Assembly: GCF_035978755.1 (NCBI RefSeq)
Contig: NZ_CP108414.1
Location: 1,054,001 to 1,118,000 of the forward strand
Length of the DNA stretch: 64,000 nt
DNA from: Streptomyces sp. NBC_01298
GTDB lineage: Bacteria > Actinomycetota > Actinomycetes > Streptomycetales > Streptomycetaceae
Direction: 5' to 3'
A program made the translations under genes and the position numbers. Shown here in pieces: positions 20,045 to 28,745 of this stretch (the stretch's first letter is position 1; each line of letters opens with the position of its first letter). The notes beneath the pieces are model-generated. The model saw only the letters and a program-made list of their open reading frames with translations. It searched no databases and was not told the DNA's origin.

Positions 20045-21346
20045 TTACGCGGCAAGCTCCCTCAACTGTGCCGCGAGCTCGTGTTCGCGATCGGGTAGGT
20101 GGCCAGCGATAGCGAGCGCACGAACCCGGCCCATCGTGTTCGGACGTGCGGCTGCTGCTGTGGCGAACTTCCGAGCGACGTGGACACCCTGTTCGTTGTC
20201 GCTGCCTCGGAGAAGAGCGGTAGCGAGGTCACCGAGGATGACGACACCGGCGTCGGACAGTTCACCTCCTAGCCGTCGAGTGGCGGCGGCGGCGACTTCT
20301 TCCAGTTCCGGGTGCGCCAGCTGCCCCAGGACGGAGAGCGCGAGCGCGTCCATGCGCGCTGGAGACATGAACTGAACCCAGGCCTGTTCAACCATCGGGT
20401 CGGCGTATTCGTAGGCGACGCGAGCGCGGTCGAGCGCGCGTAGGGCGGAGGTCGTTTCTCCGACGGCAGCCATCTCTTCGGCGTGACGTCCGTGGATCCA
20501 GGCAGCGGCGGCGGCGTTGCCTGGGCCGCGTACATAGGTGGCGGCCTCGGCGAGCAGTTCGATCCTGCGCGCGGGGGCGCTGGCTCCGTAACTCGCGTAC
20601 GTCAGGGCGAGGGCCCGAAGCTGGGGATGTCCTGCGGCACGGGCGCAGTCGAGCGTGACCTGGTAATAGGAGTGGGCGGCCTGGTGGTTGCCGAGATCCC
20701 ACGCGATCCAGCCGGCGAGGGCTGCGGTTTCCCCGGCCGCAATGCTCAGCTCCGACTGGTGAGTGTGGGAGCACGCGAGCGCATCGGTGATGGTGTCGAG
20801 ATGCGTCACAACGTTCCGCTGTAACTGCTGTGCGGTCAGATGGTTCTCGCTGACGTGGAGCGCGCCCGCGCGCTCGGTCAGGGCAGCCACTGAGTGGGAG
20901 TCGAGCCGACTCTCTTTGGTGAGGGCGTGGGCGAGCCGTGCCCACGGTTCGCTCGCAGCCGCAGCTCCAATTGCTGGTCCCGCGAGGATGGTGCGCCGCC
21001 TCATGTCGATGAGCTCCTGTTCCTCCCGCGCCGAGGACTTCCTACGGTCCGCACGTGCGGCAGCGGCTTCTTGCTTGAGTTGGTCCGGGGGCAGGCCACA
21101 GGCGATCGCGATGTGCGTGATCGTGTGGTTGGTCGGGATGTTCTGGCCGGTCTCGTACCGGCTGATCTCCCGGCGCGTCATGGTGCCGCGCCCGGAGACG
21201 GTGTTGATCGCGTCTGCCTGTTGTTCCTGAGTGCGTCCGGCCTGGACTCGAAGTTGGAGCAGCCGCTGGCCGAATGCGTTGCCTGACACGAGTGTGGCCC
21301 CTGTTCGTCGCTGGGCCTCCATGGTGGCGTCAATTTCCCCCTCCAC
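20045..21346 (-). CDS. XRE-family regulator with C-terminal TPR-like domain
   Basis: The 433-residue protein has a helix-turn-helix at about residues 25-85 (RLLQLRVQAGRTQEQQADA, REISRYETGQNIPT). A helical repeat region of paired Ala-rich helices follows from 150 to the end. Streptomyces encodes many such HTH plus TPR proteins; the helical part usually senses a ligand or partner. The GTG start at 21346 follows AAGGGGG. It is divergent from the HATPase gene at 21446, and the 99 bases between carry a TTGACA at 21355. Confidence 0.85.
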   Translation of the reverse strand: MEGEIDATMEAQRRTGATLVSGNAFGQRLLQLRVQAGRTQEQQADAINTVSGRGTMTRREISRYETGQNIPTNHTITHIAIACGLPPDQLKQEAAAARADRRKSSAREEQELIDMRRRTILAGPAIGAAAASEPWARLAHALTKESRLDSHSVAALTERAGALHVSENHLTAQQLQRNVVTHLDTITDALACSHTHQSELSIAAGETAALAGWIAWDLGNHQAAHSYYQVTLDCARAAGHPQLRALALTYASYGASAPARRIELLAEAATYVRGPGNAAAAAWIHGRHAEEMAAVGETTSALRALDRARVAYEYADPMVEQAWVQFMSPARMDALALSVLGQLAHPELEEVAAAATRRLGGELSDAGVVILGDLATALLRGSDNEQGVHVARKFATAAAARPNTMGRVRALAIAGHLPDREHELAAQLRELAA

Positions 21347-21445
21347 GTTCCCCCTTGACAGTTTTTTCCCCCTCTGGATTCCCCTGGGAAGCGCGTCTCA
21401 ATGCCGGTGTCATGTCTTCATGACCACGGGCAGAAAGGGTGTGAC

Positions 21446-21934
21446 ATGACGCAGACGATCACCCCGTTCCGGGCCGCGCGGGAGCAGACGGCAGGCCGGC
21501 CTCGCCGAAGGAACGACGTGATGGAGTGCGAGTTCGTCGTCGAGGGCGCCGTGGGTACGACGGTGTCCGATGTGGACGCCCGCCGTGTCCGGCACATGCG
21601 GACGATCGTGGGCGATCAGCTGCGGGGCCCGGGTCTTTCGGGGCTTCGGGAAACCGCGGAGGTGGTCGTGAGCGAGCTGGTCACCAACGCGATCGTCTAC
21701 GGAGGCGGGACGGTCAAGCTGTCCCTCCTCGTCACCCGCGCGGAGGTCCGCTTGCTGGTGCGGGACTCCGGCATCGGTTCGCCTCTCCAGGGTGAACCCG
21801 CCCTGGACGCAGAGAGCGGGCGTGGCCTCCTGATCGTGGAACTGCTTGCCGCCGAGCTCGGCGGGGGGTGGGGGTTCACCCCGGAGAGCAGAACCTCGTG
21901 GTGCGCGCTACCCATCCGCCAGGCCGGCTCGTAG
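21446..21934 (+). CDS. HATPase-type ATP-binding protein (anti-sigma-like)
   Basis: The 162-residue product carries the Bergerat ATP fold of the RsbW/SpoIIAB class: ETAEVVVSELVTNAIVYGGG holds the N-box Asn, and LLVRDSGIGSP plus ESGRGLLIVELLA give the G1 and G2 boxes. Streptomyces has many such single-domain proteins. Most are thought to bind sigma factors or anti-sigma antagonists. ATG at 21446 follows GAAAGGG. It is divergent from the XRE-TPR gene, a pairing common in Streptomyces. Confidence 0.85.
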   Translation: MTQTITPFRAAREQTAGRPRRRNDVMECEFVVEGAVGTTVSDVDARRVRHMRTIVGDQLRGPGLSGLRETAEVVVSELVTNAIVYGGGTVKLSLLVTRAEVRLLVRDSGIGSPLQGEPALDAESGRGLLIVELLAAELGGGWGFTPESRTSWCALPIRQAGS

Positions 21935-21995
21935 GCCGGTCGGTCGATCGGCCCTTCTCCCCTTGACTATTTGGCTTGTTCTGGAGGACACACGC

Positions 21996-22223
21996 ATGCC
22001 CGAATCCGATCACGTGGGCTTACCCGAGCCTTCCCCTGCTCCCCTCCCGTCCCGTCCGGCCGGTGAGGCCTGGCAGCGCGCGAAGGACGGGCTGCCTCTC
22101 CCCGAGGCGGTCGCCGATCTTGCTGCGCCCGTTCCTCGGCGTACGCCTGAAGATGTCCGCGCTCGGTGGTCCTGCCTCAGCGGACCCCGCCACGCATCGG
22201 CCCACCGCGCCGAGGGCTCCTGA
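21996..22223 (+). CDS. Small hypothetical protein
   Basis: The 75-residue product begins MPESDHVGLPEPSPAPLPS and is Pro- and Ala-rich with a short helical middle (EAWQRAKDGLPLPEAVADL). ATG at 21996 has GGAGG nine bases upstream. Its stop at 22223 overlaps the ATG of the next tiny gene, so it is the first gene of a tightly packed string. No family is recognised. Confidence 0.55.
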   Translation: MPESDHVGLPEPSPAPLPSRPAGEAWQRAKDGLPLPEAVADLAAPVPRRTPEDVRARWSCLSGPRHASAHRAEGS

Positions 22224-22294
22224 TGTGGGTCGGCCTGGGCCTGGTCGCCGCCATGGGCGTCTTGGTGATCCTCGGCGACCGGCGCAAGCGATGA
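22223..22294 (+). CDS. 23-residue membrane peptide
   Basis: The frame reads MWVGLGLVAAMGVLVILG then DRRKR and a stop, a single membrane helix with a positive cytoplasmic end. The ATG overlaps the previous stop (TGATG) and its own stop overlaps the next start (ATGA). Start-stop coupling on both sides is the main reason to call it a gene. Confidence 0.5.
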   Translation: MWVGLGLVAAMGVLVILGDRRKR

Positions 22295-22464
22295 CCTCCG
22301 GCACCTGCAGTCGGCGGCTGCCGCGCTTGCGGTACGCGCTACGCCACCCCGCGGACGTGCTGGACCGCAGTGGCGTCTCTCTCTGGCTCGCCGCCCTGGT
22401 CCTGACGTTCACCGCGTCGGTCCTCGGGGGGCTGGTCCTCCTCTACTTCACCCGACTGTCCTGA
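22291..22464 (+). CDS. 57-residue membrane protein
   Basis: The product has a basic N-terminus (CSRRLPRLRYALRHPADVL) and one strong membrane helix (LWLAALVLTFTASVLGGLVLLYF). It starts at the ATG that overlaps the stop of the 23-residue peptide. With that peptide and the 75-residue protein it forms a three-gene coupled string before the LuxR-type regulator. Function is unknown. Confidence 0.6.
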   Translation: MTSGTCSRRLPRLRYALRHPADVLDRSGVSLWLAALVLTFTASVLGGLVLLYFTRLS

Positions 22465-22487
22465 CCCAACCGCACCAGGAGCTGCGC

Positions 22488-23081
22488 GTGAAACCGTTGC
22501 AGGCCCCGGCCGTCTCCCTGCGGGTCGGCCGCCAATCCCAGCACCCGCCCGTCGTCATGGAACCCATGCTGCACCCGCCCCAGCAGCCCGCACCCCGCAC
22601 GGGGCCTGCCGAGACCTTCGGCGCGGCTGTCGTCGGTAGCGTCTCGTTCACGGAGAGGGAGATCCAGGTGGCCGACCTGCTGGCCGACGGTCTCACGACC
22701 CCGAAGGTCGGCCAGCGCCTGAATCTGGCACCCGCCACCGTGGTCACCTACACCAGGCACGCCAGGGCGAAGCTCGGGGTCCGGACCACTCCCGCGCTGA
22801 TCGTCGGCCTCTACGAGCGCCAACTCCTGCCAGAGCCGCCCGTTTCCCTCCACACCCTGGATCTGGACGCCGACGTACTCGCGGTCATTCCCTTACTTCT
22901 GCACGGGGTCCCGGGTACCGACATCGCCAAACGACTCAAGCGGCCGGTCCGCCAAGTGCACGCCGACATTCAGAACCTGTTCGGCGACGTGCTGGCCCTC
23001 AACGCGGCGCACACAGTTCGCCGCCTCCGTAGCCACGGCCTGCACTACCCGCTGATCACCGGGATGGGGGGCGCCGCATGA
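22488..23081 (+). CDS. LuxR-type helix-turn-helix regulator
   Basis: The 197-residue protein contains a GerE/LuxR C-terminal-type HTH at about residues 50-105 (FTEREIQVADLLADG, PKVGQRLNLAPATVVTYTRH, ARAKLGVRTT). It sits in the middle of the protein, with a second partly similar helical segment after 130 (VIPLLLHGVPGTDIAKRLKR). There is no receiver or autoinducer domain. The GTG at 22488 is in an AGCTGCGCGTG context without a strong ribosome binding site. The stop overlaps the oxygenase start, so the two are likely one operon and the regulator may act locally. Confidence 0.8.
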   Translation: MKPLQAPAVSLRVGRQSQHPPVVMEPMLHPPQQPAPRTGPAETFGAAVVGSVSFTEREIQVADLLADGLTTPKVGQRLNLAPATVVTYTRHARAKLGVRTTPALIVGLYERQLLPEPPVSLHTLDLDADVLAVIPLLLHGVPGTDIAKRLKRPVRQVHADIQNLFGDVLALNAAHTVRRLRSHGLHYPLITGMGGAA

Positions 23082-24031
23082 GTGCCGCCGGTCCCTCCGC
23101 AGAACTCCAAGAGAGAAGGAATTTCCCCGTGCACATCGACCTCCCGAGCGAACTCGAAGCCGCTCTGATTGACCGTTCGCTCCGGCCTTGGGGACTGGAC
23201 GGTCCGTTCCTTGCGAAGTCCACGATGGTGGAGTATCGGGCCGAGCTGACGGCCGCCCCGCGGTTCGAGGAGACCACCTCAGTGCTGCGCCGCGCGCTGA
23301 CCTGGGAGGGTGGCGGATACGCCGTGCTGCGCCTGGGGAACCTCGCCAAGGCCCTGGGGGCCGAAGACGGCCGGTTCCTGCGGCTGGCGACGGCCTTCGC
23401 GGCCGAGGTGGCCGTCCCCTTCTCACCCTTCCCGAGGTGGCCCCTGTGGAAGGACATCGGGGTCAAGGTCGACAAGGACCCCGGTAAGTCCAGCGGCATC
23501 GGGTACAACGCCTTCCACATGGACCTGGTCAACGGAAGCCTGCCCCCGGACTACACCACGCTTCTGTGCGTCCGCCCGGACCCGCTGGGCGGCGGCCCCA
23601 GCATCCTCTCCGACGCGCACGCGGCGGTGGCGCGGTTGCCGGAGAACATCCGTGCCTTGCTGACCGAGTCGGCCTACCACTACGGGACGTTCTTCGATCT
23701 GAACGGCGTCGGGGAGGAGTACAAGCCGTTCCCAATCCTGGATCGTTCCGAGCCCGGTGAGGGGTTCGTGAGGTTCACCGCCAAGATGCTGGAAAGGTCC
23801 CAGCTCAGCCTCGCGCACGCCGATGCCGCTCGGGAGCTCGCCGAGGAGCTCGTCCGGGGGCAGGTCTCCTTCATGCTCCAGCCCGGGGACTACCTCATCG
23901 TGAACCAGCGCCGCTTCCTGCACGGCCGGGAGGCGCTCCACAGCGGCCAGGAGGCTGTCCCGGTCGCCGACCGGCGGATGCTCCTCCAACTGTTCCTGCG
24001 CGCAAGGGCTGGAACCGGCCCGGCTGCGTAG
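23078..24031 (+). CDS. TauD/clavaminate-synthase-like Fe(II)/2-oxoglutarate oxygenase
   Basis: The 317-residue product has the facial triad of the clavaminate synthase-like superfamily: HMD at residues 157-159 (NAFHMDLVN) and the distal His at about 292, followed by the 2-oxoglutarate-binding Arg at 294 (RRFLHGRE). Size and the segment VRPDPLGGGPSILSD resemble arginine or lysine beta-hydroxylases and other amino-acid oxygenases. The substrate cannot be assigned. It is coupled to the LuxR-type regulator by a 4-base overlap. Confidence 0.85.
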   Translation: MSAAGPSAELQERRNFPVHIDLPSELEAALIDRSLRPWGLDGPFLAKSTMVEYRAELTAAPRFEETTSVLRRALTWEGGGYAVLRLGNLAKALGAEDGRFLRLATAFAAEVAVPFSPFPRWPLWKDIGVKVDKDPGKSSGIGYNAFHMDLVNGSLPPDYTTLLCVRPDPLGGGPSILSDAHAAVARLPENIRALLTESAYHYGTFFDLNGVGEEYKPFPILDRSEPGEGFVRFTAKMLERSQLSLAHADAARELAEELVRGQVSFMLQPGDYLIVNQRRFLHGREALHSGQEAVPVADRRMLLQLFLRARAGTGPAA

Positions 24032-24106
24032 CCGAGACGGTGGCACGGCCGGGCTGGCACCACAAGAATCGCTTGCGCACCGGGGTGTCTGGGTACGTGC
24101 GCGAAT

Positions 24107-24880
24107 CTAGATCCGCGAGTTGCGCAGCGACTGCCAGACGGCGCCGGCCAGGGCCCGCGTCGACCGCGGGACCGACAGATGCTCGTGCTCGCGGTACAAG
24201 GCCCAGTTGTATTGCACGAGGGAGAGCTTGTTGGAGGACAGCGATCCCGCCTGGTGGGCCCTGTAAATCGCAAGCGGCTCAGCCAGGCCCCGGGCGTCAG
24301 CGCCGTCCCGCATGATCGACAGCCAGAGGGCGTAGTCCTGGCGTTTGCGCATCTCCGGCATCAGCCTCGTGCCCAGCACCGTCCGGGAGTACATGGCGGT
24401 GAGAGCACCGATGTGGTCTTGGAGCAACATCGCACGGTAGTCCACGTGCTCGCGCGCACGGACCACCCGCCCGTTGGGCAACCAGTCGGTGCTCTCGCCG
24501 TCGTAGTCGGCGTCCATCTTGAAGTAGCTCGTGAACGTCAGCGGCGCATCGCCCTCGGCGGCGAAGGCGAGCTGCTTCTCGGTCTTCTCCGGAAGCCACA
24601 TGTCGTCGCTGTCGAGGAAGGCGATGTACTCCCCGCGGGCTCGCTCGATCGCGAGGTTGCGGGCCCGGCCTGCACCGCCCCGCTCGGGGGCCGCCTGCGG
24701 CAGGACGCGCTCGTCCTGCCTGGCGAGCTCCCGGAGCAGGTCCATGGAGCCATCGGAGGACTGATCGTCGGTGACCAGTAGCTCCAGGTCGCTGTGGGTC
24801 TGTGTGAGGACCGATCGGACGGCTGCGCCGAGGGTGACTGCCGAGTTGTACACGGGCATCACGACGGACACCAAAGGCAC
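24107..24880 (-). CDS. Family 2 (GT-A) glycosyltransferase
   Basis: The 257-residue enzyme starts at the GTG at 24880, seven bases after AAGGAG, giving VPLVSVVMPVYNSAVTLG. GT2 features are clear: VSVVMPVYN at the N-terminus, the first Asp region ELLVTDDQSSDGS, the metal-binding DxD-like YIAFLDSDDMW, and an acceptor-side segment MRKRQDYALWLS. It should move a sugar from a nucleotide donor. It is divergent from the UDP-sugar dehydrogenase gene, which could make a uronic acid donor. Confidence 0.88.
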   Translation of the reverse strand: MPLVSVVMPVYNSAVTLGAAVRSVLTQTHSDLELLVTDDQSSDGSMDLLRELARQDERVLPQAAPERGGAGRARNLAIERARGEYIAFLDSDDMWLPEKTEKQLAFAAEGDAPLTFTSYFKMDADYDGESTDWLPNGRVVRAREHVDYRAMLLQDHIGALTAMYSRTVLGTRLMPEMRKRQDYALWLSIMRDGADARGLAEPLAIYRAHQAGSLSSNKLSLVQYNWALYREHEHLSVPRSTRALAGAVWQSLRNSRI

Positions 24881-24947
24881 AGCGGTTCTCCTTGCCAGAC
24901 CAGGAACGAATGCCCCATTCAAGCACCGCAACCGAGCAGGAGCTGAC

Positions 24948-26204
24948 ATGCAGATCATTGTCGCTGGTCAGGGCTATGTGGGGCTTCCCCTGGCCGTACG
25001 TGCCGCCGAGGTGGGTCACCGTGTCGTCGGCTACGACGTGGACCCGCACCGCGTCCAGCAGCTCGCCGCCGGCCACTCCTACGTGGAGGACGTGACCTCC
25101 TCGCGGCTCCGCACGGTACTGGACACTGGGGCCTACTCCGCGACCGCCGACGCTACCGCGCTGGCCGGCTTCGACATCGCGGTGATCACCGTGCCGACCC
25201 CGCTGCGGGCCGGCGTGCCCGACCTGACCTTCATCAAGTCCTGCGCCCGGACGCTGGGCGAGCACCTTCACCCTGGCGCGACGGTGGTCCTGGAGTCCAC
25301 GACCTATCCCGGCACCACCGAAGAACTGCTGGTTCCGATCCTGGAGACGGTCTCGGGCCTCAAGGGCGGGGTGGACTTCCTGGCCGGCTTCAGTCCCGAG
25401 CGCATCGCTCCGGGGAACCCGCGGTGGTCGTTCGAGGGGACCCCGAAATTGGTGTCTGGAATCGACACCAGTTCACTCGAAGTGATCAAAGCCTTCTACG
25501 ACGGCATCTTTCACACCACGGTTCCGGTGTCCGGAACCAAGGTCGCCGAGATGGCCAAGCTGATCGAGAACACCTTCCGGTTCGTCAACATCTCCCTGGT
25601 CAACGAGCTGGCGATGCTGGCCAAGCCGCTCGGCGTGCATATCTGGGAGGCGATCGACGCCGCCGCGACTAAGCCGTTCGGCTTCACACGGTTCACCCCG
25701 GGGCCGGGAGTCGGCGGGCACTGCCTGCCCGTCGACCCCCTCTTCCTCTCCTGGAAGGTCCAGCAGGATCTCGGCATCCCTTCCCGGTTCGTGGAACTCG
25801 CCGCCGACGTGAACCGCCACATGCCCAGCTACGTCGTCCAGCGGCTCGTCGAAGCACTCCAAGAGCGCGGCATGCCCGTCCACGGCTCCCGGATCCTGCT
25901 GCTCGGCATGACCTACAAGATCAACGCCACCGACCTCCGCGAGTCACCCTCGGCACGTGTCGCCGAACTCCTCATGAACCTCGGCGCCGACGTCCGCGGC
26001 GCAGAACCCAACCTTCCGGACGGCGACGCCACCAAGCTGAATGTGCCCTTGGCGGACGCGACCGCGGAGGAAGTTGCTGCGTCCGATGCGGTGGTGCTCC
26101 TCATGGACCACGCACGATTCGACCTCGCGATGATCCAGGAGAACGCGCCCTACGTTCTCGACTGCCGCAACCGCCTGTCTGGACCGAACGTAGAAACCCT
26201 CTAG
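24948..26204 (+). CDS. UDP-glucose/GDP-mannose dehydrogenase family enzyme
   Basis: The 418-residue protein has the NAD-binding Rossmann start (IIVAGQGYVGLPLAVRAAE), the central substrate domain, and the catalytic Cys in GGHCLPVDP at about residue 259, then a second Rossmann domain (ILLLGMTYKINATDLRESPS). The family oxidises a UDP-hexose to a uronic acid with two NAD. Whether the substrate is UDP-Glc, UDP-GlcNAc or GDP-Man is not visible. ATG at 24948 has AGGAG just upstream. Confidence 0.92.
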   Translation: MQIIVAGQGYVGLPLAVRAAEVGHRVVGYDVDPHRVQQLAAGHSYVEDVTSSRLRTVLDTGAYSATADATALAGFDIAVITVPTPLRAGVPDLTFIKSCARTLGEHLHPGATVVLESTTYPGTTEELLVPILETVSGLKGGVDFLAGFSPERIAPGNPRWSFEGTPKLVSGIDTSSLEVIKAFYDGIFHTTVPVSGTKVAEMAKLIENTFRFVNISLVNELAMLAKPLGVHIWEAIDAAATKPFGFTRFTPGPGVGGHCLPVDPLFLSWKVQQDLGIPSRFVELAADVNRHMPSYVVQRLVEALQERGMPVHGSRILLLGMTYKINATDLRESPSARVAELLMNLGADVRGAEPNLPDGDATKLNVPLADATAEEVAASDAVVLLMDHARFDLAMIQENAPYVLDCRNRLSGPNVETL

Positions 26205-26250
26205 TTTCCCGCTATCCTCCGACCCGCTTTCAACCCTCCGGGAGTTCTCC

Positions 26251-27639
26251 TTGCGCGACGAATGGGAACAGGCTCACACGGACTACACCAGGCCCGCGCA
26301 GCGTCGGACTCCTGCCTCACTGGCCGAGAGCGAGAGCGACTGGCGCCAGTACCTGGAATCCTCGACCCCCAACGGCTCGCTGTTGCGGCGAAACGCGATG
26401 ACCGCAGCACTCGTCAGCGGAAAGCCGATCCACCTGCTGCACGTCACCAGGGACATCGACGCCATCCGCACCAGCCGGCAGCTGCACGTCTCCACCGGAT
26501 GCCTGGTCGGGGCCCTGTACTGCGCGCCCCTCACCAGCCAGCGCGAGGGGCTGCGCCCCCACAACCTCGGCGCCTACCTGTTGCAGACGAAGCCCTCCAC
26601 CAAGGCCATGGTCTTCGAAGTCACCCCGGATGCCCCGATCCAGCCCAAGGGAATCGACTACCTGCATCTCGGCGCCATCCACCTGCGTACTTACCAGCGT
26701 TACCAGAGTTTCCTCGCCCCTGCCGAGAACAACCAGCTCGACCGGGCCGTACTGGCCGGGCTGCGGACCGGCGCCCCGTTCCTCGATCTCGCCCTGCGCA
26801 ACGCCGTCGGTCAGCACAGCCCATCATCCGAGTTCATCGACCAGTTGTCCGATGCCGTGGCCCACGTACCGTTCCTCGGCTACCTGTACTTCGAGGTTCT
26901 GTCCGAGTACCTGATGCTCCACTCCGCCACTCCGGAGACCAAGACCTGCGCCCAGGTGGGAGAGCTGAACAACTGGCTCTACAAGAGGCTGGCCTTCGCC
27001 GCTGTGGACGGCATGGAGCGGTTGTTCGACCTGGCCCGTTTCAATCCGCGCCATCACCGACTCATCCAACTCATCGACGGCATAGAGCCGGCTCTCGGCC
27101 CGGGAGTCGCGGAGTACGTCCGGCGACGGCTCTCCCACCTGTTCGCCCAGACCGCGCTGCACCCATCCCAGGACGCCGCAGCGGTCACCTTCCAGGGCAC
27201 CGATCTCAACACCCTCCAGAAGGCCGCGCCCGGACTGATCGGCCAGATGCTGTTCCGAGAGATCCGGTACATGCCCCGATACCAGCACCTGTACCACTGC
27301 TTCGAGAAATCCAAGGCGTTGGAGGCCTGGGACTACTGGAACAACGAAGGAATCCCCACCCCTTTCAACGGAGTCATCCCCAAGGGGGAAATAGGGATCA
27401 ACCCCGCCTACCCTCGATCGGCAGTCCGAGTATGGACGGCACGACGAGACGGCAAGGGCTACCTGCATCCGGACGAGGAGATCACCGCCGTCCTCACCCC
27501 GCACCTCGCATCTTGGTGGGCACCACCCCGCCAGCGCGAGACGCACAGCGCCACCGACGGATCACGAGTCGAGCTGGCCCCTGCAGCCCGATCACCGACT
27601 GCCACCCGACGGTCGCCCATGAAGGGGGTACCCGCATGA
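26251..27639 (+). CDS. Unknown protein in a glycosyltransferase operon
   Basis: The 462-residue product starts at a TTG with GGGAG six bases upstream. I do not recognise the family. Residues 60-110 (HLLHVTRDIDAIRTS, GCLVGALYCAPL) loosely recall the first motif of DarT-like ADP-ribosyltransferases, but later motifs are not visible. The rest is mainly helical, with an aromatic stretch (FREIRYMPRYQHLYHCF) near 335. The last 50 residues look disordered. Its stop overlaps the next glycosyltransferase start, so it should work in the same pathway. Confidence 0.6.
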   Translation: MRDEWEQAHTDYTRPAQRRTPASLAESESDWRQYLESSTPNGSLLRRNAMTAALVSGKPIHLLHVTRDIDAIRTSRQLHVSTGCLVGALYCAPLTSQREGLRPHNLGAYLLQTKPSTKAMVFEVTPDAPIQPKGIDYLHLGAIHLRTYQRYQSFLAPAENNQLDRAVLAGLRTGAPFLDLALRNAVGQHSPSSEFIDQLSDAVAHVPFLGYLYFEVLSEYLMLHSATPETKTCAQVGELNNWLYKRLAFAAVDGMERLFDLARFNPRHHRLIQLIDGIEPALGPGVAEYVRRRLSHLFAQTALHPSQDAAAVTFQGTDLNTLQKAAPGLIGQMLFREIRYMPRYQHLYHCFEKSKALEAWDYWNNEGIPTPFNGVIPKGEIGINPAYPRSAVRVWTARRDGKGYLHPDEEITAVLTPHLASWWAPPRQRETHSATDGSRVELAPAARSPTATRRSPMKGVPA

Positions 27640-28745
27640 CCAACAGGCTCCTGAACATCCTGACCGGCATCAACCGCACCTCCGAACCTTCGTCCGGGAG
27701 CATGATCCTCGTCAACGATCTCTACGGCGCAATGCCTGAAATCCACACGACCTTCCTGGGCAGGGCCCCGGTCGATGAGGCCTGGAAGACTGCGTTCGAT
27801 CAGCTGGTCACCCTCTCCACGACCAAACGACCCCATGGCCCACTCTTCGACCCCTACATTGACGAGTTGACGCGTGAGGTCGGTGCGCTCATCGAGGAGA
27901 CCCGGCCGGATGCCATCCACGCTCAGTACGTCGGGTTCGCTCTCAGCCTGGCCTTCGCTCGAACTGCCGGGAGCATCCCGGTCATCGCCATCGCTCACGG
28001 TCCTGACGTGATGATGGCCGAGCGCAACGCGTGGGCACGCGAGGGCTTGAACGAAGTTGCCGCCGCAAGCGCCGCGATCGTCGCTCCAACCTCCGCCCTC
28101 GCCGACCGCATCGACCGTCTCACCGGAGGTCAATTCACCGATCGGCTCGCTGTCATCCCGTGGGGTATCCCTTTGAGCGATGCCCAGGTGCGCGATCAAC
28201 CGGCTACTGGCACCGGACCCCTGTCTCTGGTGCACGCCGGCCGTCTGGACGACAACAAATCCACGATCACCGCCATCGAAGCTCTTGCGCTAACCGACCA
28301 CCCGCACCGCTTGACGGTGATCGGCCAAGGAGTCCTACGGGACCATCTGGAACAGCGGGCTATCGAACTCGGGCTGCGAGACCGACTTCAGTTCGTGCCG
28401 TTCCTGCCCCGCGCCGAACTGTGGACCCGGCTGCCGAACTTCGACGCATTCGTCTTCACGACCAGAGACCTGGAGGCTTTCGGTCTCGTCCTCATCGAGG
28501 CCCAAGCCCACGGACTTCCGGTCACCTACTCGGACCTTCCCGGTGCGAGGGAGATCCTCGGAAGTTCCGGCGTTCCCTACGCCCCTGGCGACCCGCGCTC
28601 GCTGGCTGAAGTCTTGGATGAGATGAGTCAGGATCCCCAGCGGCGCAAGGCCTTGAGCAAAGCAGCTTTCAACAACGCGCGCCGATACGACATCGCCACC
28701 ACCGCCCAGCAGCTTCGCGAACTGACGCTGCGCGTTGGCTCCTAA
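27636..28745 (+). CDS. Family 4 (GT-B) glycosyltransferase
   Basis: The 369-residue enzyme has a GT4 pattern. The N-terminal half contains HAQYVGFALSLAFAR and IAIAHGPDVM. The C-terminal half holds LSLVHAGRLDDNKST, RLTVIGQGVLRDHLE and the EX7E-like FVFTTRDLEAFGLVLIEAQA, with GLPVTYSDLPGAREIL after it. GT4 enzymes are retaining transferases. ATG at 27636 overlaps the previous stop as ATGA. It may act with the GT2 and the UDP-sugar dehydrogenase on a surface glycan or a small glycoside. Confidence 0.88.
   Translation: MTNRLLNILTGINRTSEPSSGSMILVNDLYGAMPEIHTTFLGRAPVDEAWKTAFDQLVTLSTTKRPHGPLFDPYIDELTREVGALIEETRPDAIHAQYVGFALSLAFARTAGSIPVIAIAHGPDVMMAERNAWAREGLNEVAAASAAIVAPTSALADRIDRLTGGQFTDRLAVIPWGIPLSDAQVRDQPATGTGPLSLVHAGRLDDNKSTITAIEALALTDHPHRLTVIGQGVLRDHLEQRAIELGLRDRLQFVPFLPRAELWTRLPNFDAFVFTTRDLEAFGLVLIEAQAHGLPVTYSDLPGAREILGSSGVPYAPGDPRSLAEVLDEMSQDPQRRKALSKAAFNNARRYDIATTAQQLRELTLRVGS

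Noticed and set aside
26251..27639. Calling the unknown protein a DarT-like ADP-ribosyltransferase toxin
   Set aside because: Only one weak N-terminal motif agrees. No catalytic Glu context and no DarG-like antitoxin gene are visible.
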